NCBI GenBank assembly: GCA_011322515.1
Contig: DRMS01000291.1
Coordinates: forward strand, 1 to 6,162
Length of the DNA: 6,162 bases
Source: Leucothrix mucor
GTDB lineage: Bacteria; Pseudomonadota; Gammaproteobacteria; Thiotrichales; Thiotrichaceae
Reading direction: 5' to 3'
The position numbers and the translations under genes were made by a program. Below the pieces are notes generated by a model, which saw nothing but the letters and a program-made list of their open reading frames with translations, had not been told where the DNA came from and did not search any database. Of the stretch, positions 1 through 4,999 are shown one piece after another. Each line of letters opens with the position of its first letter. The first letter of the stretch is position 1.

Positions 1-357
1 AACCACATGAAAATAAGGATTCGCTCCTCGATAATGAGGGAGCAGTGAGGGGTGGGCATTTACCGCCGCGATTTTAGCCGCTGAAAAAACAGCCTCAGGA
101 ATATAGTGAGGGTAAGATGCAACGATAATCAAATCTGGCGATAGTTCATTGATCCGCTTTACAAATCTTTCTTCGGTAGGATTTTGCTCAAAGATCAAGA
201 CGGGAAGATTAAAACTATGAGCAATCTTCAACATTTCATCAAAGGTTGGATGCGCGCGTGCAGGTCCTACAATAAATGCAGGAGGAGTGCCTTGGTCAAT
301 CAATTTTTGAATGATGGCTTTACCAAATAAAGGTAAGCAAAATAAGATAATGTTCAT
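1..357 (-). CDS. Formyltransferase-family protein (GART fold), N-terminal part, cut by the window edge
   Basis: The gene starts with ATG at 357 and stays open to base 1, giving 119 residues; the C-terminal part lies outside the window. The protein begins MNIILFCLPLFGKAII, a Rossmann-like first strand. It has DLIIVASYPHYIPEAV at about residues 75-90 and the signature NAHPSLLPHYRGANP at 100-114. This matches the N10-formyltetrahydrofolate-dependent formyltransferase motif (NVHxSLLPxxRGxxP) of Fmt, PurN and sugar-amine formyltransferases; N100 and H102 fit two of the catalytic triad residues, and the third (Asp) would lie beyond the edge. The N-terminus lacks the usual Fmt opening (FAGTPxFA), so a formyltransferase acting on a sugar or another small molecule is more likely than methionyl-tRNA formyltransferase; that is inference. 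An in-frame stop at 376-378 and no other start codon before it make ATG 357 the only good start. The Shine-Dalgarno match is poor. It follows ruvB after 136 bp in the same direction. Confidence 0.8.
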   Translation of the reverse strand, partial: MNIILFCLPLFGKAIIQKLIDQGTPPAFIVGPARAHPTFDEMLKIAHSFNLPVLIFEQNPTEERFVKRINELSPDLIIVASYPHYIPEAVFSAAKIAAVNAHPSLLPHYRGANPYFHVV

Positions 358-420
358 AATGAATACTAGCGATACTTAAAAATAGTAGGCTATCAAAGAT
401 AAGCACCGTTAACTTTAAAC

Positions 421-470
421 GCTATGCTTAGCGGATAGTATGATTGAAAATAAGGATGAAAAAGCATAGC
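421..470. repeat. 9-bp inverted repeat downstream of ruvB
   Basis: GCTATGCTT at 421-429 is the exact reverse complement of AAGCATAGC at 462-470, with 32 bases between. It lies in the 136-bp gap between ruvB and the formyltransferase gene. The loop is long and no clear T-run follows on the minus strand, so it is only a weak terminator candidate. It could equally be an mRNA 3' stem or a protein-binding site. I see no convincing promoter in the rest of this gap. Confidence 0.35.
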
Positions 471-493
471 TGATTTAAAATTTCGAAACCGTT

Positions 494-1507
494 TCAGTCT
501 TTTTGTTCAGGCTGATTCAAGCCAAAATATTGCCATGCGTGACGTGTGGCGACTCTTCCTCTCGGGGTGCGCATTAAAAAACCTTGTTGAATTAAAAACG
601 GTTCTAGCACTTCTTCAATGGTGCCGCGTTCTTCACTTATTGCAGCGGCAAGGCTGTTTGATCCCACAGGTCCCCCATCAAATTTTTCCATAATGGCGAG
701 CAGTAGACGACGATCCATATGATCGAGTCCTTCACTGTCAACATTGAGCATATTTAATGCTTTATCTGCAATATTAGCGGTTATTTTTCCATCGGATTTT
801 ATTTGTGCGTAGTCTCGCACGCGCCGTAGTAAACGATTCGCGATACGTGGCGTACCACGCGAACGGCGCGCTATTTCCTTTGCCCCTGCGGCATCAATGA
901 TTGCGCCAATAATATTAGCTGCGCGGGTGATAATATAAGTTAGGTCTTTTATTTTGTAAAATTCTAAGCGTTGTACAATGCCAAAACGATCCCGCAGTGG
1001 GGCGGTCAATAGTCCTGCACGGGTGGTTGCTCCCACCAATGTAAAAGGTGGTAAGTCGAGTTTAATAGAGCGTGCGGCGGGACCTTCACCAATCATAATG
1101 TCGAGTTGAAAATCTTCCATTGCAGGATAGAGGATTTCTTCAATCGCGGGGCTAAGGCGATGGATTTCATCAATAAAGAGCACATCATGCGGTTCAAGAT
1201 TAGTCAATAAGGCGGCTAAATCACCTGCTTTTTCTAATACAGGCCCTGAGGTCGAGCGCAGATTGGCATGGAGTTCATTGGCGATAATATGGGACAGGGT
1301 GGTTTTGCCTAATCCTGGCGGGCCAAAAATAAGTACATGATCCAATGCTTCACCGCGTGCTTTTGCGGCAGGAATAAAAATTTCCATTTGCTCGCGCACG
1401 CTGGGTTGACCAATATAATCATCCAGATATTTTGGACGAATATGCTCTTCCGTGGTTTCATCTAAGCTCGCGACAGGGGATATAATGCGATCTTCTTCAT
1501 CCATCAT
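494..1507 (-). CDS. ruvB: Holliday junction branch migration ATPase RuvB
   Basis: RuvB is the hexameric AAA+ motor that, bound to RuvA, drives branch migration of Holliday junctions during recombinational repair. At 337 residues it has the family's normal length. Visible motifs in order: Walker A GPPGLGKTT at 62-70, Walker B LFIDEIHR at 110-117, sensor 1 GATTR at 159-163, the LRDRFG segment at 171-176 whose second Arg (R174) fits the arginine finger reported for E. coli RuvB, and sensor 2 GTPRIANRLLRR at 218-229. The C-terminal winged-helix domain (about 260-333) carries RTPRGR for DNA contact. Two ATG codons are adjacent (1505-1507 and 1502-1504). The first overlaps the ruvA stop as ATGA, implying translational coupling, and AAGG lies about 10 bases upstream of it. 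No truncation or missing key residue is seen. Confidence 0.98.
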   Translation of the reverse strand: MMDEEDRIISPVASLDETTEEHIRPKYLDDYIGQPSVREQMEIFIPAAKARGEALDHVLIFGPPGLGKTTLSHIIANELHANLRSTSGPVLEKAGDLAALLTNLEPHDVLFIDEIHRLSPAIEEILYPAMEDFQLDIMIGEGPAARSIKLDLPPFTLVGATTRAGLLTAPLRDRFGIVQRLEFYKIKDLTYIITRAANIIGAIIDAAGAKEIARRSRGTPRIANRLLRRVRDYAQIKSDGKITANIADKALNMLNVDSEGLDHMDRRLLLAIMEKFDGGPVGSNSLAAAISEERGTIEEVLEPFLIQQGFLMRTPRGRVATRHAWQYFGLNQPEQKD

Positions 1508-2103
1508 AATAAACTAGCCTTGAGGGCTAAACGAATCATTTCTTCTGCGGAGAGGTTTTCTTGACTAATCGAAGCGACCATGCGACTTGCTTGAGGTGGC
1601 TTATAACCCAGTGCTAGCAATGCCGTAACGGCTTCGTCTTCAATATGTTTTTGTGAGGGCGCGCGCGGTGTGCTTGTAGTGTTAGTATCGGTTGATTCTA
1701 CTTCTGGTAAGCGGTCGCGCATTTCAATAATTAAACGTTCTGCGGTCTTTTTTCCAACCCCCGGTAGGCGGGTTAAGGCGGTAATATCACCTGCATGAAT
1801 AAACTGTGAAAACTCCTGCGCGGTCATGCCCGAAACAATCGCTAATGCCATTTTAGGCCCTACGCCATTGACCTTTAATAAGGTGCGAAATAAAGAGCGT
1901 TCTGATTTTGAACCAAAGGCATACAGTGTTTGCGAATCTTCGCGCACGATAAAATGTGTAAACAGCGTCGTTTCTTCATCCAGTTCAGGAAGATCAAGAA
2001 AGGTGGTCATTGAGGCTAATAATTCATAGCCCACTCCATTAACATCCAGCATTAATTGGGGTGCTTGTTTGTGAATAAGTTTGCCTCGCAGTTGTCCGAT
2101 CAT
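1504..2103 (-). CDS. ruvA: Holliday junction branch migration protein RuvA
   Basis: RuvA forms tetramers that hold the four-way junction flat and load RuvB. The protein has 199 residues against 203 in E. coli. Domain I (about 1-64) is the OB-fold opening MIGQLRGKL and contains the acidic pin E55-D56. Domain II (about 65-135) has two helix-hairpin-helix motifs, VNGVGPKMALAIV at 78-90 and LPGVGKKTAERLI at 113-125, which contact the DNA backbone. A Ser/Thr-rich linker (about 137-150) leads to domain III (about 154-199), the RuvB-binding region. The start ATG (2101-2103) is preceded by AAGGA about 8 bases upstream. That ribosome site lies directly next to the left target duplication of the inserted element, so it was preserved by the insertion. 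The stop overlaps the ruvB start by four bases. Because the insert separates ruvA from ruvC, ruvAB expression now depends on read-through of the insert or on a promoter not obvious to me. Confidence 0.97.
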   Translation of the reverse strand: MIGQLRGKLIHKQAPQLMLDVNGVGYELLASMTTFLDLPELDEETTLFTHFIVREDSQTLYAFGSKSERSLFRTLLKVNGVGPKMALAIVSGMTAQEFSQFIHAGDITALTRLPGVGKKTAERLIIEMRDRLPEVESTDTNTTSTPRAPSQKHIEDEAVTALLALGYKPPQASRMVASISQENLSAEEMIRLALKASLL

Positions 2104-2119
2104 AGTGTCGTTCCTTTTG

Positions 2120-2403
2120 GTATTAGTGGCTACCAGTTTAAGGCGGGACAGTTCATGTTTCTGCTATTCACCCGCACCCTTCGACAAGCTCAGGAAGCGG
2201 TGTCCTGAGTCTACCGAAGGGCTAGTTCCCTGAGTCTACCGAAGGACTAGTTCCCTGAGCTTGTCGAAGGACTAGTTCCCTGAGCTTGTCGAAGGACTAG
2301 TTCCCTGAGCTTGTCGAAGGACTAGTTCCCTGAGCTTGTCGAAGGGTGCGGGTTATTTGCCATGAGGTTACTTGTCCCGCCTTAAGTTGGCAGCCGTATT
2401 AGT
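2120..2403. mobile_element. 268-bp MITE-like insertion with 8-bp target duplication, between ruvC and ruvA
   Basis: The element spans 2128-2395. Its ends are 23-bp inverted repeats: 2128-2150 begins GGCTACCAGTTTAAGG, and 2373-2395 read on the other strand begins GGCTGCCAACTTAAGG. They agree at 20 of 23 positions. Both flanks are the same 8 bases, GTATTAGT, at 2120-2127 and 2396-2403, which is a perfect target-site duplication. There is no room for a transposase, so the element is non-autonomous and would need a transposase acting in trans. An 8-bp duplication with ends starting GG is compatible with the IS1595 group among others; that is recollection, not a search result. The right duplication covers the ruvC stop codon (2399-2401), leaving RuvC intact. 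Without the insert the ruvC-ruvA gap would be 19 bp. Confidence 0.9.
2170..2353. repeat. Six 25-bp tandem repeats framed by a perfect 25-bp inverted repeat (core of the insertion)
   Basis: Units start at 2204, 2229, 2254, 2279, 2304 and 2329, an exact 25-bp period. The last four carry CCTGAGCTTGTCGAAGG; the first two carry the variant CCTGAGTCTACCGAAGG. The unit spacer is (A/G)CTAGTTC. An inverted copy, CCTTCGACAAGCTCAGG, sits at 2178-2194. The outer boundary is a perfect 25-bp inverted repeat, 2170-2194 against 2329-2353, including the ACCCGCACC flank. The motif is a dispersed repeat common in many bacterial genomes. Transcribed RNA could fold as one long stem between the outer arms, or as a short hairpin of the inverted copy with the first unit. 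Tandem copy number is likely to vary by slippage. Confidence 0.93.
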
Positions 2404-2908
2404 ATTTTTTTCTTGCCGCTTCCAAACGTGCTTTTATCACCCCCGTATGCGCATGACTTAGTGCAATAGCCAAAGCGTCTGCCGTGTCTGATTGAATTTT
2501 CCCTTGTAGATTAAGTAATATTTTGACCATATGTTGCACTTGGGTTTTATCGGCGTTCCCTTTGCCAACGGTGGCGAGTTTAATCTCACGGGCGCTGTAT
2601 TCGGCAACGGGTAGTTTTTGCATAACCGTAGCGCAAATTGCTGCGCCACGAGCTTGACCTAGTTTTAATGCTGAGGAGGGGTTTTTAGCGAGAAAGACAT
2701 CTTCAATCGCCATTTGTTGGGGTTGATGCTGTTGGATAATCTGTTCAAGTTCACGATAAATGGTGCCAAGACGCTCAGGGAAGGGAGCACTACCAAGTCG
2801 TATGCAAGTACTATAAACGTGTTTGCTATGACGACCATCACTATCAATAATCCCCACTCCCGTAATGCGGGAGCCAGGGTCAATACCTAAAATTCTGATA
2901 ATAGGCAA
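2399..2908 (-). CDS. ruvC: Crossover junction endodeoxyribonuclease RuvC
   Basis: RuvC is the dimeric resolvase that nicks two opposite strands of a Holliday junction, working with RuvAB. The protein has 169 residues against 173 in E. coli. The RNase H-like core begins ILGIDPGSRITG; the four metal-binding acids appear as D10, E69, D141 and D144, each offset by exactly +3 from E. coli D7, E66, D138 and D141. The segment IEDVFLAKNPSSALKLGQARG at about 68-88 is conserved. The start is a TTG at 2906-2908: an in-frame stop (that of yebC) lies two codons upstream, and TTG is the only start codon that places the first strand correctly. The gene follows yebC by six bases. Its stop codon lies within the target duplication of the inserted element, yet the C-terminus is of normal length. 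Confidence 0.96.
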   Translation of the reverse strand: MPIIRILGIDPGSRITGVGIIDSDGRHSKHVYSTCIRLGSAPFPERLGTIYRELEQIIQQHQPQQMAIEDVFLAKNPSSALKLGQARGAAICATVMQKLPVAEYSAREIKLATVGKGNADKTQVQHMVKILLNLQGKIQSDTADALAIALSHAHTGVIKARLEAARKKY

Positions 2909-2926
2909 TCGTGATTACTCCCTATT
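2906..2926 (-). promoter_or_regulatory. Ribosome binding site and TTG start of ruvC
   Basis: On the minus strand AGGGAG lies 9 bases before the TTG, within the last codons of yebC (stop TAA at 2915-2917). This good Shine-Dalgarno match decides the start in the absence of any ATG or GTG between the in-frame stop and the conserved ILGIDPG strand. Ribosomes finishing yebC can reinitiate here, so the two genes are probably translationally coupled. Confidence 0.75.
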
Positions 2927-3664
2927 TTCTAATACTTCGTCAGGAATATCGGCATTAGAATAAACCTCTTGTACATCATCAAGGTCTTCTAAGACATCAA
3001 TCAATTTTAGTAGTTTTTCAGCAGTGTCATTATCTAATGTGGTGAGCAGGTCAGCGCGCATGGCGATTTCTGCATTAACGGATTCTAAATTCGCGGCTTT
3101 TAAGGCGTTATTGACAGTGGTGAAGTCCTCAGGAGAGGTTAATACTTCAATAGAGCCATCATCTTCACTCACCACATCCTCTGCACCCGCTTCGAGTGCG
3201 ACTTCCATAATGGCATCTTCGTCTGCATCAGGTGCATAGGTAATGACGCCTACTTTATTAAACATATAAGAAACAGAGCCATCGGTGCCTAAGTTTCCGC
3301 CTGCTTTGGTAAAGGCGTGGCGTACTTCTGAAACGGTGCGATTACGGTTATCCGTCATGCAGTCGGCTAGTACTGCAATGCCTCCAGGTCCGTAACCTTC
3401 ATAGCGAATCTCTTCGTAGTGAGCCCCTTCGGTTTCACCTGCACCACGTTTGCAAGCGCGTTCAATCGTGTCTTTCGGCATATTAGCGCCAAGGGCTTTA
3501 TCAACGGCTAAACGTAAGCGCGGATGTGCATTAGCATCAGAGGTTTGCCCCTCTCTTGCTGCAACCGTGATTTCACGTATAATTTTAGTCCAAACTTTAG
3601 CGCGTTTTTTATCGTTTGCCGCTTTTTTGTGTTTAATATTCGCCCATTTACTGTGACCTGCCAT
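2915..3664 (-). CDS. yebC: YebC/TACO1 family protein
   Basis: The family member has 249 residues (E. coli YebC about 246) and opens with the diagnostic MAGHSKWANIKHKKA, followed by a basic helical domain to about residue 75. The central signature YEGYGPGGIAVLADCMTDN is at 88-106, with NRNRTVSEVRHAFTKAGGNLG just after. The acidic C-terminal region is typical. YebC was long annotated as a transcriptional regulator. More recent work on bacterial YebC and mitochondrial TACO1 links the family to translation of difficult, proline-rich stretches on the ribosome; which role applies here cannot be read from sequence. The gene lies between rubredoxin and ruvC, and its linkage to the ruv genes is conserved in gammaproteobacteria. 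The start is ATG at 3662-3664 with an A/G-rich AGAAAGAGAA upstream. A promoter candidate lies in the 65-bp gap before it. Confidence 0.96.
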   Translation of the reverse strand: MAGHSKWANIKHKKAANDKKRAKVWTKIIREITVAAREGQTSDANAHPRLRLAVDKALGANMPKDTIERACKRGAGETEGAHYEEIRYEGYGPGGIAVLADCMTDNRNRTVSEVRHAFTKAGGNLGTDGSVSYMFNKVGVITYAPDADEDAIMEVALEAGAEDVVSEDDGSIEVLTSPEDFTTVNNALKAANLESVNAEIAMRADLLTTLDNDTAEKLLKLIDVLEDLDDVQEVYSNADIPDEVLENRE

Positions 3665-3705
3665 AAAACTATTCTCTTTCTATTTTCAATTAGTAGTAAC
3701 TATTT

Positions 3706-3733
3706 ATTATAACCGTTAATTTTGTTCTCTTAA
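3706..3733 (-). promoter_or_regulatory. Putative sigma70-type promoter for yebC-ruv
   Basis: On the minus strand a perfect TATAAT (-10) lies at 3706-3711. With a 16-base spacer, TTAAGA (4 of 6 matches to TTGACA) lies at 3728-3733, overlapping the rubredoxin stop codon. Transcription would begin about 35-40 bases before the yebC ATG. It is the best promoter match in the gap and would let yebC-ruvC be expressed separately from rubredoxin. Confidence 0.5.
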
Positions 3734-3894
3734 ATTTCCATCATTTCAAATTCATCCTTGCCAACATCGCAATCAGGACAAACCCAGTCAGCGGGCACAT
3801 CTTCCCATTTAGTACCCGCTGGAATGCCGTCATCTGGCCAGCCATTTTCTTCTTCGTAGATAAAACCGCAAACAACGCACATATAAGTCTTCAT
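3730..3894 (-). CDS. Rubredoxin
   Basis: This gene encodes a 54-residue protein, the usual rubredoxin length. The single iron is held by four cysteines in two CxxC knuckles: C6-V-V-C9 followed by GFIY, and C39-P-D-C42 followed by DVGKDEF. The aromatic and acidic residues between them (W19, P20, D21, D22, GIPAG, W30, VPADW) are the standard rubredoxin core. It is a small cytoplasmic electron carrier, commonly serving alkane hydroxylases or peroxide and oxygen detoxification; nothing nearby identifies the partner here. Two in-frame ATG codons exist (3900 and 3894). The second is chosen because AAGGA lies six bases before it and would be too close to the first, and because MKTYMCVVCG is the normal family start. 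It lies 65 bp upstream of yebC in the same direction. Confidence 0.95.
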   Translation of the reverse strand: MKTYMCVVCGFIYEEENGWPDDGIPAGTKWEDVPADWVCPDCDVGKDEFEMMEI

Positions 3895-3944
3895 TATCAT
3901 TCCTTAGCAAATTTGTGTAGCTATAATAGCAAAATATAAAGCTT

Positions 3945-3960
3945 TGGAATAATTATTCCA
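3945..3960. promoter_or_regulatory. Perfect 16-bp palindrome upstream of rubredoxin
   Basis: TGGAATAATTATTCCA reads the same on both strands and is centred about 58 bp upstream of the rubredoxin start codon. Position and symmetry fit a dimeric regulator's operator, but no known binding motif is matched with certainty. AT-rich sequences downstream (TATTAT, TATATT on the minus strand) could be -10 elements; none has a convincing -35. Confidence 0.4.
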
Positions 3961-3988
3961 CAAGAAACAGGAGGATAAAATAAATAGG

Positions 3989-4157
3989 CTAAAGAACGTG
4001 CACGGAATAACTTCCCAACGTTCTAACGCAGAATTTTTATTTCAGATTGGATGCACTCATGAGGCGCATAGTCACTCTATGCAACGAATGAGATCATCCA
4101 AGCTAGGATAAAAAGGCAAGTTAGAGATCGGGAAATTGTTTCGTGCACGTTCCTAAG
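3989..4157. repeat. Foldback (MITE-like) element of about 165 bp
   Basis: The two halves are imperfect reverse complements over nearly their whole length. The outer arms 3994-4016 and 4130-4152 agree at 20 of 23 positions and share GAACGTGCACG; similarity continues outwards to 3989 and 4157. Inner arms include TTGGATG (4047-4053) with CATCCAA (4095-4101), CTCAT with ATGAG, and GCATAG (4066-4071) with CTATGC (4077-4082) around a 5-base loop. TTTTTAT and TCTAAC blocks pair between them. No open reading frame of note is inside. GGCTA occurs on both sides (3987-3991 and 4158-4162), but the symmetry of the arms does not fit it cleanly as a target duplication. The best reading is a non-autonomous repeat that could form a cruciform or a long RNA hairpin. 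Confidence 0.75.
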
Positions 4158-4180
4158 GGCTAGTTTCTCTCGAACCCTCC

Positions 4181-4255
4181 CTACGCCTCATGCGGGTCTG
4201 CAAGGGGTAAAAGGGCAAGTAAGATTGGTAAATCCATTGCTTGGAACTTCCTAAC
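4181..4255. repeat. Diverged, one-armed copy of the foldback element
   Basis: This stretch aligns in direct orientation with 4077-4157, the right half of the adjacent foldback element. Shared blocks in the same order are CTAyGC, ATGxGxTC, TAAAArGGCAAGT, AGA, GGxAAAT and CTTCCTAA or GTTCCTAA; over the last 52 columns roughly 70 percent agree by eye. There is no matching left arm, so it looks like a decayed remnant of an older copy. The rest of the 3901-4381 gap (4256-4299) shows nothing I can name. Confidence 0.5.
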
Positions 4256-4299
4256 ATCAGCAATTAAGTATTGTCTTCCTATACTTCCATTTTACAGGT

Positions 4300-4333
4300 A
4301 AAAAAAAACCGCTAATCCCTGAGGGAATAGCGG
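4300..4333 (-). terminator. Intrinsic terminator of the pilin-like gene
   Basis: On the minus strand CCGCTA-T-TCCC pairs with GGGA-T-TAGCGG (4309-4319 against 4323-4333) around a 3-base loop, with one internal T-T mismatch. It is followed directly by a run of nine T (4300-4308). It lies about 50 bases after the stop codon of the pilin-like gene and is a classic rho-independent terminator. Confidence 0.9.
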
Positions 4334-4348
4334 GTTATAAGTCTTACA

Positions 4349-4377
4349 AGCAATAAGTTTTGTTATTGCTATTTTTT
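4349..4377 (+). terminator. Hairpin with T-run facing the opposite direction
   Basis: AGCAATAA (4349-4356) pairs perfectly with TTATTGCT (4363-4370) around a 6-base loop, and on the plus strand it is followed by ATTTTTT. It would stop plus-strand transcription from the gene-free repeat region before it runs antisense into the pilin-like gene. The stem is AT-rich, so its strength is uncertain. No plus-strand gene is visible upstream. Confidence 0.45.
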
Positions 4378-4381
4378 AAAA

Positions 4382-4918
4382 TTAAGACTCAGCACGTACT
4401 TCAACGTGGATAACATCTCCATAGGCATCAGCAGGAGCATCTTTTATCATATCTGTTACTGCCATTTTAAGATCAGCGGTGCTACAACCTACGTCTTGTG
4501 TTCCATTATTTTCATCAAATGTTGCTACCTTATCTCCCGCTGTATATTCAATTTTATACGCTGCTAGTGTTGCATCTGGGTTGTTTTGACCTTGTAGTTT
4601 AAAGCCGTTGTCTGTTGTAATTGTTGCTGAACAACTTGTTGCTGTTGTAGAAAGCTCCATTGAACCGATGTCATGAGCTTTTCCTTCGCTGTTACCTTTC
4701 ATCATTGCTTCAATATCTAGCTTCTGGTGTTCTTTTCCAAGCATCTTAGTTTCAACAACAGGCTCTTTTTCTACCTTTAGATCAAAGTCTTTTGTGAAAA
4801 TTTGAGTAGCAGGAGTCGTCGTAGATGTTGCTGCTGTAGAGTCTGTAGTTGTTGCTGCAAAAGAGATAGAAGAAGAAAGAAGAGTTGCAACAGCGATGAC
4901 TAAAGATAATTTTTTCAT
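4382..4918 (-). CDS. Secreted pilin-like protein (putative chaperone-usher fimbrial subunit)
   Basis: The 178-residue protein has a clear Sec signal peptide (MKK, hydrophobic core, SFA with cleavage likely after residue 21). A Thr/Ser/Ala-rich stretch follows at about 22-39. The mature part is predicted beta-rich, with alternating segments such as SCSATITTDNGFKLQG (95-110) and the closing PADAYGDVIHVEVRAES (162-178). That closing strand resembles the PAGxYxDxxxVxVxA end of CS1-type, spore-coat-U-like and related pilins, whose last strand pairs in subunit assembly. Cysteines 96 and 145 could form a disulfide. Its place downstream of an usher gene supports a fimbrial subunit role, but similarity is by pattern, not a firm family match. 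AAGGA lies 9 bases before the ATG. It probably has its own promoter, as a terminator-like hairpin separates it from the usher. It ends at a strong terminator. Confidence 0.65.
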   Translation of the reverse strand: MKKLSLVIAVATLLSSSISFAATTTDSTAATSTTTPATQIFTKDFDLKVEKEPVVETKMLGKEHQKLDIEAMMKGNSEGKAHDIGSMELSTTATSCSATITTDNGFKLQGQNNPDATLAAYKIEYTAGDKVATFDENNGTQDVGCSTADLKMAVTDMIKDAPADAYGDVIHVEVRAES

Positions 4919-4944
4919 GGATAGTTTTCCTTATAATTTATTAT

Positions 4945-4960
4945 TTTGATAATTATCCAA
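4945..4960. promoter_or_regulatory. Near-palindrome in the leader of the pilin-like gene
   Basis: A perfect 10-bp palindrome GATAATTATC (4948-4957) lies inside the longer imperfect TTTGATAATTATCCAA. It is centred about 34 bp before the ATG, where a regulator could block transcription. It shares its ATAATTAT core and 16-bp size with the palindrome upstream of rubredoxin. A second small stem, ATCACT with AGTGAT, lies at 4965-4983. I found no convincing sigma70 promoter here. Confidence 0.3.
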
Positions 4961-4999
4961 TACCATCACTAAAAATGAGTGATTCATTGATGGGGATGA

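Noticed and set aside
358..493. Promoter for the formyltransferase gene (TTGATA at 391-396 on the minus strand)
   Set aside because: No -10 hexamer with reasonable match lies 16-18 bases downstream, so I do not list it.
1826..2029. Plus-strand open frame of 67 codons
   Set aside because: It lies wholly within ruvA on the opposite strand and has no recognisable motifs or ribosome site.
2170..2353. CRISPR array suggested by regularly spaced repeats
   Set aside because: The spacers between repeat cores are identical, so this is a 25-bp tandem repeat, and it lies inside an element with terminal repeats and a target duplication. No cas genes are present.
2399..2408. RuvC truncated by the insertion
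   Set aside because: The stop codon lies in the duplicated target sequence and the protein has near-normal length with all four catalytic acids, so the coding end is original.
2458..2883. Two further minus-strand open frames within ruvC
   Set aside because: They are alternate frames of a gene whose catalytic residues are all accounted for.
3024..3712. Three plus-strand open frames opposite yebC
   Set aside because: They are antisense shadows of a conserved gene, with low-complexity Ser/Ala-rich translations.
3987..4162. GGCTA as a 5-bp target duplication of the foldback element
   Set aside because: Both copies exist, but taking them as flanks leaves the two arms unequal by about three bases at the ends, so it is not well supported.
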